Assembly (NCBI GenBank): GCA_963739995.1
Contig: CAVUCH010000025.1
Location: 34,040-98,039 of the forward strand
DNA from: CAVUCH01 sp963739995
GTDB lineage: Bacteria > Acidobacteriota > Vicinamibacteria > Vicinamibacterales > JAENWD01
DNA: 64,000 bases
Direction of reading: 5' to 3'
The position numbers and the translations under genes were made by a program. The notes below the pieces were generated by a model. That model was given only the letters and a program-made list of their open reading frames with translations, was not told the origin of the DNA and searched no databases. This document shows, in pieces, positions 45,595-55,911 of this stretch (positions within the stretch are counted from its first letter, which is position 1; each line of letters opens with the position of its first letter).

Positions 45595-48288
45595 CTAAGG
45601 CCGCAGCCCCGCCGCCCAGTTCAGGACGAACGTGATCGGCTCACCACCGGACCGCGCGGGCTCGAGCACCAGAAACCGGTTCCCGTCGGCCGACACGTCG
45701 TACTGCGGAACGTTCGGCGACGGGCTCAGGTGCGTCTGAAACAGCGGGCGAGGTGGGCCGAGCACCGGGCCTGGCTGCGGCCCGGCACTCCGGCTGCGTC
45801 CGGTCTCACCGATTCCCGCGGCAACGATCGCGCCGTCCAGGGACAGGTAATACAGCTCCGCGCCGTCGCGACGCCACCGCGCCTGCATCCCGCCCGCGCT
45901 CGACACCTGACGCTTGTCGGTGAACTCCGGGAAGTGTGCCACGTACACTTCCCAGCGGCCGGACTCGTCGGAGTTGAACGCAATCCAGCGCCCGTCCGGA
46001 GACACCTGCGACTGGTCTTCGACGAACGGCGTGTCGGCAACCAACCGCGCCGTCCGGTCACCGGCGAGTGGGACGGCAAACACGGCGCCTCCAAAGCTCC
46101 GCACGACCAGGTGCTGCCCGTCACGCGTCCAGTCGTCGACGGCCACGCCCTCCGGAATACGGGCGGGTGCGAGCGACGTTGGCCCGGCCGTGTCACCGCC
46201 GGCCGCAGCGTCAGGGGGAGACGCGGGAAAATCGAAGAGCGGCGACTCGCGCCCTGACACGAAGTCCCACAGCCATGCGGCGCCTTTGCCGGTGCGATAC
46301 GACGTGAACGCCAGGCTCCGTTCGTCGGGCGACCAGGCAGGGTCGCCGTCCATCGCGGGATCGAGCGTCAGCCGCGAGGCGATCGTGGTGTCGAGGTCCA
46401 CGACCCACAGGTCCGCGTTGCCGGTATCCGTATCCACGCGCTGCACTGCGGCGCGGCGGCCACTCGGTGAGAGCGCGACCTGCTGCGCGTGCGCCGGCGC
46501 GCCGATCGTCCGCAGCCGGTTACCGTCGCGACTGATCCAGACGAGATCGTTCTGGCTGCCGCCTCCCGGCCGAAAGACGAGCGTCCCATCGTCGGATGCG
46601 GAGAACGCGCCGCCTGACACCGGATCGGCAATCTCCACCGGGCTGCCCTGTGGTTCGAGCTTCCCCGCGTCGAACGGTTGCGCCATCAGGCTGCGTCCCC
46701 TGCCGAACAGCAGGTACCCCGGTTCGACATATGACGTCGCGGTGAAGGTGCGAGAGATCTGTTTGACCCCGGGGCGGTCGAGCGATGCCGCGTACACGCC
46801 CGGCTGCTTGCCGGCTGCGGCGAACAAAAAGTTCCGGCCGCCCGGGAGGAAACGCGGAAACTGGTGCCCCGTTTCGCCGTGCGCAGGATCGAGCCGCGTC
46901 ACCGCGCGAGGAGACCCGCCGCCTTCCGCCACCGCGTAGATCGCGGCGCTCGATCGCGGCGCGAAGAGGATCGTGCCGTCCGGGCCCCACGCTCCACGGC
47001 TGACGCTGTAGGCGTCGCCGAGCACTGTCACCGGCCCCCCCGCGACGTCCACCCGCTTCAGCTTGCCGCCCGAGAAGAACGCCACACGACGGCTGTCGGG
47101 CGACCAGAACGGAAACGTCGCGCCTTCCGTGTCCGGCAGCGGCTGGACGCTGCCATCGAGCGAACGCATCCACAGCTGCCGCCTCCCCTGCAGGCGCGCC
47201 GTGAACACCAGCTGTTCGCCGCTCGGGGAAACCACCGGCCAGTCCGGCCAGTCGAACCCGAGCGCCTCTGGCAGCGCGACGTCGAAGCGCGCACGGTGGC
47301 CTGCGGGCGCGGCCGGCGTGGACCGCATGATCACCACCATGGCAGCGAGCGCGACGAGCGCAAGCGCCAGCGCGGCGATCAGGCCTGCTCTCGTCCGCCG
47401 CGCAGGAGGGTCCGCGGCGGGTGGCGCCGCGAGCGTCCGCTCCTGCTCGAGCCATCGCAGCTCGAGCAGCACATCGTGCGCGGACTGCCAGCGATCGTCG
47501 GGGTTCTTGCAGAGGCAGGAGCGGACGAAGTAGTCGAAGGCCGGTGAGAGCGCGGGCACGATTGACGCCGGAGCAGGAGGGTCGGCGTAGAGGATTGCCG
47601 CCACGAGCGCCGCTTGCGATCGACCTTCGAACGGCCGGCGGCTCGTGACCATTTCGTAGATGACGACGCCCAGCCCGAAGATATCGCTGCGCGTGTCGGC
47701 CTCGCGCCCTTCGACCTGCTCCGGCGACATGTACTGCAGCGTGCCGGTCATGGCGCCGGCGCCACTGATCGGCTGGTGGGTCGCCACGTCCGACAGGCCC
47801 GACGGCGCTTCGCGGCGCGGTTTCGCAAGACCGAAGTCGAGCAGCTTCGCGCCGGTCCTGGTGATGATGATGTTACCGGGCTTCAGGTCGCGGTGGACGA
47901 TGCCGGCGCCGTGGGCCGCGGACAATGCTTCGGAGATCTCGATGGCGAATCGGAGGGCCTGCTCCAATGGCAGGCGGCCCCGGGTGAGGCGATCGGCCAG
48001 CGACTCGCCCTCGAGGAACTCCATCACCAGGTAATCGGCGCCATCCTGGTGGCCGACGTCGAACAGCGGGCAGATGTGAGGGTGGCTGAGCGCCGCGATG
48101 GCGCGGGCCTCGCGGGCGAACCGCTGGCGCGCGTTCGCATCGCCCACCAGCGTCGACGGCAGCACCTTGATGGCTACGGTACGGTCGAGGCGCGTGTCGT
48201 GGGCCTTGTAGACCTCACCCATGCCCCCGGCGCCGATTGGCGCGGTGATCTCGTAGGGCCCCAGGCGAGTGCCTTCGGTGAACAACAT
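45595..48288 (-). CDS. Serine/threonine protein kinase with TolB-like extracytoplasmic propeller
   Basis: 897 aa from ATG 48288; upstream residues to 48435 are not kinase-like. Kinase domain at about 8-270: glycine loop IGAGGMGEVYKAHD, VAIKVLPS, catalytic HRDLKPGNIIITR, DFGLAKPRRE, and activation-segment GTLQYMSPEQVEG. Juxtamembrane Pro/Ala stretch, one helix (LIAALALALVALAAMVVIM, about 300-320), then a WD40/PD40 propeller with WPVVSPSGEQLVFTARLQG, PFWSPDSRRVAFFSGG and PAWSPDERSLAFTSYRTG. This architecture is abundant in Acidobacteria. The ligand and the kinase substrates are unknown. All core kinase residues are present. Confidence 0.9.
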   Translation of the reverse strand: MLFTEGTRLGPYEITAPIGAGGMGEVYKAHDTRLDRTVAIKVLPSTLVGDANARQRFAREARAIAALSHPHICPLFDVGHQDGADYLVMEFLEGESLADRLTRGRLPLEQALRFAIEISEALSAAHGAGIVHRDLKPGNIIITRTGAKLLDFGLAKPRREAPSGLSDVATHQPISGAGAMTGTLQYMSPEQVEGREADTRSDIFGLGVVIYEMVTSRRPFEGRSQAALVAAILYADPPAPASIVPALSPAFDYFVRSCLCKNPDDRWQSAHDVLLELRWLEQERTLAAPPAADPPARRTRAGLIAALALALVALAAMVVIMRSTPAAPAGHRARFDVALPEALGFDWPDWPVVSPSGEQLVFTARLQGRRQLWMRSLDGSVQPLPDTEGATFPFWSPDSRRVAFFSGGKLKRVDVAGGPVTVLGDAYSVSRGAWGPDGTILFAPRSSAAIYAVAEGGGSPRAVTRLDPAHGETGHQFPRFLPGGRNFLFAAAGKQPGVYAASLDRPGVKQISRTFTATSYVEPGYLLFGRGRSLMAQPFDAGKLEPQGSPVEIADPVSGGAFSASDDGTLVFRPGGGSQNDLVWISRDGNRLRTIGAPAHAQQVALSPSGRRAAVQRVDTDTGNADLWVVDLDTTIASRLTLDPAMDGDPAWSPDERSLAFTSYRTGKGAAWLWDFVSGRESPLFDFPASPPDAAAGGDTAGPTSLAPARIPEGVAVDDWTRDGQHLVVRSFGGAVFAVPLAGDRTARLVADTPFVEDQSQVSPDGRWIAFNSDESGRWEVYVAHFPEFTDKRQVSSAGGMQARWRRDGAELYYLSLDGAIVAAGIGETGRSRSAGPQPGPVLGPPRPLFQTHLSPSPNVPQYDVSADGNRFLVLEPARSGGEPITFVLNWAAGLRP

Positions 48289-48513
48289 CAGTGGACGCGG
48301 CACAAAACGTCCCGCGTCGAACCGCCTCCAGCGGACGGCGGCCCGTGGCGCAGGTGACGGCCGCCATTCGAAGTTTACCGCAAGAGACACACTCGCCAGA
48401 CGCTCGAAGGCGCACCCACGTGAAGCGACCGCCACCGCTGGTCAAGGCACCATATTCGATGTCACGATGACCAAGGCCCTTCGCTGCGTCCGCCTTCATC
48501 CGAGGAGTCACCC

Positions 48514-49314
48514 GTGCTTCAACGGTCAACCATCATGACGATCGGCGTGCTGGCGGCGAGCGTACTTGCTGCATGCTCGCGTGCGCCCGCTCAGCAGGCT
48601 CGCACGGCAGACCCGGCACCGGCGGCGGCACCTGCGACCGTTCCCCCCATGCAGCCCTCCCGCACCGGCCACGGCGAAGAAAGGCCGCGCACCGTGACCG
48701 GCACCGTCGTCGAAACCATAAACGCGGGGAACTACACATATGTGCGCGTCAAGACCAGCGCCGAAGAACTCTGGGCGGCGACCGGTCAGTTCGAGGTAAA
48801 GGTCGGTGACCGCGTGGCGGTCCCGCTCGAGATGGCAATGGAGAACTTCCACAGCCCGACGCTGAACCGCGACTTCCCGGCTATCTATTTCGTGTCGCAG
48901 ATCACCCGCGAGGGGCAGCCCGGAAGTGCGTTTGGGGCCGGGGCGTCGCCGCACGGCACGTTGCGAGCCTCGCCCGGAGATCTGACGCCGGTCACGCCCC
49001 CCATGCAGCCACCGCCCGGCGGCACCACCGTCGCGAACGTCTGGGCAGACCGAAAGGCGCTCGCGGGCAAGCCGGTCACCGTTCGCGGGAAGGTGACGAA
49101 GTACAACGGCGGCATTCTGGGCGTGAACTGGGTGCACATCCAGGATGGCTCGGGCACGGCAGTGCAGAAGACGAACGACCTGGCGGTCACCACCGACGAC
49201 ACCGCCAGGGTGGGCGACATCGTCACGGTCAGCGGGACCATCGCCATCGACAAAGACTTCGGCGCCGGCTATGCGTACCCGGTCATTCTGGAGAGAAGCA
49301 CCCTGAAGCGCTGA
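48514..49314 (+). CDS. Putative lipoprotein with OB-fold (tRNA_anti-like) domains
   Basis: 266 aa. GTG 48514 is preceded by GAGGAG at about eight bases, better than the internal ATG at 48535. Lipobox VLAASVLAACS, then a Pro/Ala linker. First beta-barrel at about 60-140 (TGTVVETINAGNYTYVRVKT, GQFEVKVGDRVAVPLEM). Second OB domain at about 185-260 (KALAGKPVTVRGKVTKYNGG, INWVHI-like VNWVHIQDGSG, VSGTIAIDKDFGAGYAYPV). Such proteins are often labelled nucleotide-binding but the ligand is unknown. It stands alone between the kinase (divergent) and a repeat-rich gap. Confidence 0.75.
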   Translation: MLQRSTIMTIGVLAASVLAACSRAPAQQARTADPAPAAAPATVPPMQPSRTGHGEERPRTVTGTVVETINAGNYTYVRVKTSAEELWAATGQFEVKVGDRVAVPLEMAMENFHSPTLNRDFPAIYFVSQITREGQPGSAFGAGASPHGTLRASPGDLTPVTPPMQPPPGGTTVANVWADRKALAGKPVTVRGKVTKYNGGILGVNWVHIQDGSGTAVQKTNDLAVTTDDTARVGDIVTVSGTIAIDKDFGAGYAYPVILERSTLKR

Positions 49315-49547
49315 ACGGCGGAGTCACGGCAGGCGCCGGCGCCGAAGCGCCGGGGCGCTGTCGCCGCGCGCGACACGCGCCAGCTCCTCAGCCACTCGAG
49401 CGACGACGCCCTCCCACGCCCCCTCCCGGCACGTGGCGTGGCGCTGGGCAACTCGACCGCGCTCGCGAGGAGAGAGCCTGAATCGCATCGGCCATACCAC
49501 CAGTCCCCCGCCAGGCGCCACAGTCGGATACCGCTGCTGTCGAACCG
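49315..49547. other. Intergenic region without a convincing gene
   Basis: GC-rich. A 54-codon frame on the minus strand (49324-49488) has Arg/Ala-rich content and no clear ribosome-binding site, so it is not called. The rest leads into the hairpin and repeats at 49548-49631. Confidence 0.4.
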
Positions 49548-49582
49548 GTGTGGAGCCGGAACCAAAATTCCGGCGCCACACT
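49548..49582. terminator. Hairpin at the start of the 19-bp repeat array
   Basis: TGTGGAGCCGGAA and TTCCGGCGCCACA pair with one mismatch around an ACC-rich loop. Located between the convergent lipoprotein and SDR genes, so it may end transcripts from either side. Confidence 0.4.
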
Positions 49583-49631
49583 TTCGTTCCGGCGCGACAC
49601 TTTGGTTCCGGCGCCACAGTTGGTTCCGCTG
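49568..49631 (+). repeat. Tandem 19-bp units (TTCCGGCGCCACACTTTCG type)
   Basis: Units at 49568-49586, 49587-49605, 49606-49623 and a partial one from 49624 (TTCCGCTG). They differ by one to three bases. The same unit is found inverted at 32490-32544, also at the 3' end of a gene. Confidence 0.65.
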
Positions 49632-49634
49632 TTT

Positions 49635-50402
49635 TCATTGCTCCTGGTAGAACCACGTCAGGCCCCCGTCGACGAAGTAAGTGGATCCGGTGACGTAGGC
49701 GGCCTCATCGGAGGCGAGGAACGCGGCAAGGCCCGCGACGTCTTCGGGCTTTCCGAGACGTTTCAGCGGAATCTGATCGAGCAGGCTTCGAAGCTTGACC
49801 TCGTCGTTCAACAGCGCGGCGTTGATTGGGGTCTCGATGGCTCCGGGTGCGATGGAGTTCACGGTGATCCCGAACGGCCCGAGTTCCACTGCGAGGTTGC
49901 GCGTCAGCATCTTCACTCCCCCTTTGCTGGCGCAATAGGCGGCGAAGTTCGGGAACGGAATCTCCTCGTGTACCGAACTGATGTTGATGACGCGGCCGCT
50001 CCGCCCGGTGGCCCGGAGGTGCCGCACCATCGCCTGCGTTGCGAAGAACACGCCCTTCAGGTTCACCGACAGCACCCGATCGAAGTCGGCTTCCGACACC
50101 TCCCAGAACGGCGCGTGGATCTCGATGCCGGCGTTGTTCACGAGGATGTCGAGCGAACCCAGCGCCTCCACCGACGCTGCCAGCAGGTCCTGCACCGACG
50201 ACACTGATCCGAGATTCGCCTGGAACGCCCGGGCCCGAACGCCGAAGGCGCGGATCTCCTGCACCGCCTCCTCGGCGCCGCGCGGATCGGTGTTGTAGTT
50301 CACGATCACGTTGGCGCCGTCCCGTCCGAGGCGGGTCGCAATCGCCCGGCCGATGCCCTTGCTGCTGCCCGTGACCAGCGCGTTCTTCCCCTGCAGTCGC
50401 AT
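49635..50402 (-). CDS. Short-chain dehydrogenase/reductase
   Basis: 255 aa classical SDR. Cofactor loop VTGSSKGIGRAIATRLG, NNAGIEIHAPFW, catalytic Ser in INISSVHEEIP and Tyr-x3-Lys in YCASKGG, and PGAIETPINAAL after the active site. The N in VIVNYNTDP after beta-2 favours NADP(H), and overall it looks like glucose 1-dehydrogenase/3-oxoacyl reductase types. ATG 50402 lies eight bases after AGGGAG; an ATG at 50408 is too close to it. The substrate is undetermined. A MITE-like element sits just upstream (50513-50676). Confidence 0.85.
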   Translation of the reverse strand: MRLQGKNALVTGSSKGIGRAIATRLGRDGANVIVNYNTDPRGAEEAVQEIRAFGVRARAFQANLGSVSSVQDLLAASVEALGSLDILVNNAGIEIHAPFWEVSEADFDRVLSVNLKGVFFATQAMVRHLRATGRSGRVINISSVHEEIPFPNFAAYCASKGGVKMLTRNLAVELGPFGITVNSIAPGAIETPINAALLNDEVKLRSLLDQIPLKRLGKPEDVAGLAAFLASDEAAYVTGSTYFVDGGLTWFYQEQ

Positions 50403-50512
50403 GCACATCACTCCCTGAGATTGGCCGCCATTGGCATCGTCGCCCGCGGTCGTGCGGTCCCTTCTCCAGCACGCCGGGCCGGTTTGCGTCGCTTCGTGCG
50501 ATGTTGCGCGCC

Positions 50513-50676
50513 TAGCGGCCTGTATCGGCTGAATCAGTTGTGCCTTTCGGGCGGGGCATCCCGGCTGGCGGCGTTGCTCCTCCCTCGAATACTCCCGGTA
50601 TGCTCGGTTGTCGCGCCTTACCATCCAGGCGCCGCGCTCCGAAATCCACTACCGCTTCAGCCGATACAGGCCACTA
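50513..50676. mobile_element. 164-bp MITE-like element, copy 2
   Basis: Left end TAGCGGCCTGTATCGGCTGA, right end (complement) TAGTGGCCTGTATCGGCTGA. Nearly identical in length and interior to copy 1 at 42948 (shared TTTCGGGCGGGGCATCCCGG). Lies between the SDR and the GH63-like gene on the same strand. Confidence 0.8.
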
Positions 50677-50743
50677 GTCCTGTTCCCGCGTGCGTCGCAC
50701 CGCCGGCGGATAGTTCGAGTAGAGCCGGCCAACGCTTCTGCCT

Positions 50744-53410
<2,667 letters not shown>

Positions 53411-53530
53411 TGTCGTCTCCTCCGGTTGGAGCTTCGCTGTGGGCTTCGGGCTTCGGGCTTCCAGCTTCGGGCTCGATCTCGACGCCTCGTTCGCGCTCCG
53501 ATACCATCCGCTCCCCCGGGGCCGCTGCCG

Positions 53531-53965
53531 ATGACGCAGGCCACACGCATGCACCAGGCGGCGATGTACGTGCTGTACGAGAGCCCATACGCAAAGATGG
53601 GGGCAACGTCTCGGATTACGAGCGCGAGCCGATCTTCACCTGCTTCCTGGCCGGCATTCCGACGCTCTGGACCGACACTCGCGTACTGGACGGGCGGATT
53701 GCCGACTATATCGTGATGCTGCGGCAGGGCTCCGACGGCGCATGGTGGGTCGGCGCGATGACCGACTGGACGCCGCGCGAGTTGACTCTTCCGCTCGGCT
53801 TCCTACCGCAGGGATCGTTCATCGCGGAGGTCTGGCAGGATGGCCCCAACGCCGCACGCTGCGCGTCCGACTGGCGAAGGGACCAGCGAACGGTGACACG
53901 CGCCGACACGCTGCCGATCCGCATGCGCCCGGCGGGGGCTGGGTGGCGCGGTTGGAACGCCGGCC
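53531..53965 (+). pseudogene. C-terminal fragment of a GH97 glycoside hydrolase, frameshifted
   Basis: Starts as TQATRMHQAAMYVLYESPYAKMG, then after a run of five G at about 53597 continues in another frame as NVSDYEREPIFTCFLAGIPT, TLWTDTRVLDGRIADYIVML, GAMTDWTPRELTLPLGFL and IAEVWQDGPNAARCASDWRR. This is the end of a GH97 alpha-glucosidase/galactosidase (beta-sandwich tail). The catalytic barrel, around 500 residues, is absent: upstream sequence is the start region of the GH63-like gene. Remnant of a lost gene truncated by rearrangement. Confidence 0.75.
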
Positions 53966-54057
53966 GCGAGAGGTGGGGCGCCTCAGGTGCTCGCCCGGCG
54001 ACCCAATCCGCCAAACGCTTTCATTCGCGCCTGAGCAGCGGGCCCGGCGGGCCGATC

Positions 54058-54243
54058 TCAGTGATGCAGGGGGCGCGACGGAGAGAGCTGGGACTGAACA
54101 TCGCGGAGGTGCGTCAGCAGGGCTCGGAGTTCGCCGACGTGCTCGGCCAACGAGCGCTGCTCGCGCTCCATCTCCGCGATCAGCACTTCGAGCTCGAGGA
54201 CTTCGAGGGCGAGGGACCTGGGCAGGTCGTCTTGTTGGCTCAT
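54058..54243 (-). CDS. Small coiled-coil protein (hypothetical)
   Basis: 61 aa from ATG 54243: MSQQDDLPRSLALEVLELEV and EREQRSLAEHVGELRALLTH form a regular heptad helix. No known family. No strong ribosome-binding site; the longer frame from 54294 adds 17 non-helical residues. The heptad regularity argues for a real product, but a chance frame in GC-rich DNA cannot be excluded. Confidence 0.4.
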   Translation of the reverse strand: MSQQDDLPRSLALEVLELEVLIAEMEREQRSLAEHVGELRALLTHLRDVQSQLSPSRPLHH

Positions 54244-54390
54244 TGTCCGCAGCTCGGGTGGCTGGACAGGGCTGGCGGACACGGCAGCCGCCAACGACGG
54301 CTTTGCATGACGCTCGCCACATCACACCACGCGCGCGTTGCGCGGTCAATGACGATCATGTGGCGCACAGCCCCGCATGCCCGGAATTTC

Positions 54391-54553
54391 TCGTGCCGTG
54401 TCTCAACTGAAGCAGTAGTGGAGTTCGGAGCCGCGGCGCCCGACTGGCAACGCCGGACGAGGGAGCACACCGGAAGCATTTGAACGTGGAGCAAGCGCAA
54501 ACCAGGATGCCCCGCCCGAAAGGCACTACCGATTCAGCCGATACAGGCCACTA
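54391..54553. mobile_element. MITE-like element, copy 3 (diverged, opposite orientation)
   Basis: The right end, read as complement, is TAGTGGCCTGTATCGGCTGA followed by ATCGGTAGTGCCTTTCGGGC. The left end, GTGTCTCAACTGAAGCAGTAGTGG, is a decayed version of the same inverted repeat. The middle retains GGAGTTCGGAGCCGCGGCGCC-like and GGGAGCA blocks of copies 1 and 2. Its terminal TAG supplies the stop codon of the receiver-domain gene at 54551. Confidence 0.65.
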
Positions 54554-55147
54554 AGTGCGATGGGAGCCTGCGGGTCGGTTGCCCACCCGGAGGAGAAGTC
54601 GGTTCGCCCGCTCCACCTGCTTCTGGGCCCGGGCGGATACGATACGGGCATGATCGAGCGCCGCCCTGGCCGACTCGATGGAATTGCAGCAGTCCTGCAC
54701 GAACTGCCGCGCATCAGCCGAAGCACGCGGCCGTTGGGGTGAATGGGAAGGTGATGGTGGGGAGCCGGCGGTCAGGCGGGAGATTTCGCTGACCAGCTGA
54801 TTGATGTCAACGGGCTTCAGCAGGCAGGCCTGGCAGCCGGCCTCGAATGCGCGCCTGCTGTAATCGGGTTCGCCGTGGCCGGTGAGCAGGATGACCTGTG
54901 TGCCGCGGGTCGAGTCGCCCTCGCGAAGCACTCTGGCGACCTGCAGCGTGTCGCCCCAACTGGTGGTCGACAACACCATCACGTCAGGGGTGAGCCGCCG
55001 TACATGGCCGATCGCTGCCTCTCCGCCCTCGCACTCGGCCGTGTCATACCCGGCCGAGTCGAGCAGAACAGCCAGCATGCCGCGCGCGTCGTCGTTCGGT
55101 TCCGCGATGAGGACGAGCGGTCGACGTGACCCCGGATCGTTCGCCAT
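54551..55147 (-). CDS. Degenerate response-regulator receiver protein
   Basis: 198 aa. Receiver fold at about 8-130 with VLIAEPNDDARGML in place of the acidic D-D pocket and DVMVLSTTSWGDTL where the phosphoacceptor Asp should be (Ser instead). The Thr in VILLTGHGEP and the Lys in CLLKPVD remain. The C-terminal 60 residues are a helical region (SIESARAALDHARIVSARAQ). It therefore cannot be phosphorylated in the usual way. It may act as a pseudo-receiver partner of the hybrid kinase next door. Its last codons abut MITE copy 3, so the C-terminus may be shortened or altered by the insertion. Confidence 0.75.
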   Translation of the reverse strand: MANDPGSRRPLVLIAEPNDDARGMLAVLLDSAGYDTAECEGGEAAIGHVRRLTPDVMVLSTTSWGDTLQVARVLREGDSTRGTQVILLTGHGEPDYSRRAFEAGCQACLLKPVDINQLVSEISRLTAGSPPSPSHSPQRPRASADARQFVQDCCNSIESARAALDHARIVSARAQKQVERANRLLLRVGNRPAGSHRT

Positions 55148-55245
55148 CCGGCGAGTGTGTCATCGGCTATGGCCCGGTGATATTGGGAAGACGCCGCCTC
55201 CACTCAGGGAAAACACCTAGGGTGCTGGGGGAAAACCGGCCGATC

Positions 55246-55911
55246 CTACCCATCTTGCATCCAGCCCTGCAGGATTGCGAAGCGGACGATGTCGATTCGC
55301 CCGCGAAACCCGAGCTTGCGCATCCCGTTCGCCTTGTGAACCTCGACGGTCTTGACGCTGAGGTCCAGCTGTGCGGCGATCTCCTTGTTGCTGTAGCCCC
55401 TGGCGATCAGCCTGAGTACCTCCGACTCCCTGTCGGTCAGGGAGGGTTGGGCCTGGCGCGCCTTTCGCCCGTCACGCGCGAGGAACCCGTCCGTCACCCG
55501 TCCCGTGACCGTGGAGTCGAGGTATTGTCCGCCGGCAGCTGCCGCGCGGATGGCCTGCAGCAGTTCGATCGAGGCGCTCTGCTTCAGCACGTAACCCGCG
55601 ACCCCGGCCCGCAGGAGTTCCTGCAGATACGCGTCGTCGCTGTAACGCGTGAGCGCCACGACGCGGCTCTCCGAGTGCATCTCTTTCAGCATGCGCGTGG
55701 CGTTCAGGCCGTTGACGCCTGGCATCGAGATATCCATGACGACGACATCCGGCTGGAACTGTTCGACCGCCGCGATGGCACTCTGCCCGTCGCCGGCCTC
55801 CGCGACGACGGTCATGTCGGGTTGCCCGTCGATCAGCAGCCGCAGCCCCTGCCGGATCGTGGCGTGATCGTCGGCGAGCACGATGCGCAGACGCCGCGGC
55901 GGTTCAGACAT
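55246..55911 (-). CDS. NarL/LuxR family response regulator
   Basis: 221 aa. Receiver with intact LADDHATIRQGLRLL, phospho-Asp in VVVMDISMPGVNGL, Thr-like LTRYS and VLKQSAS; DNA-binding helix-turn-helix LTDRESEVLRLIARGYSNKE and IAAQLDLSVKTVEVHKANGM. It overlaps the end of the hybrid kinase gene (stop at 55904), so the two are translated from one mRNA and form a cognate pair; HisKA_3-type kinases typically pair with NarL-type regulators. Target genes unknown. Confidence 0.92.
   Translation of the reverse strand: MSEPPRRLRIVLADDHATIRQGLRLLIDGQPDMTVVAEAGDGQSAIAAVEQFQPDVVVMDISMPGVNGLNATRMLKEMHSESRVVALTRYSDDAYLQELLRAGVAGYVLKQSASIELLQAIRAAAAGGQYLDSTVTGRVTDGFLARDGRKARQAQPSLTDRESEVLRLIARGYSNKEIAAQLDLSVKTVEVHKANGMRKLGFRGRIDIVRFAILQGWMQDG

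Noticed and set aside
49324..49488. 54-codon frame (-) beginning MRFRLSPRERGRVAQRHA
   Set aside because: Arg/Ala-rich, weak start context, overlaps an inverted-repeat-rich gap; cannot be supported.
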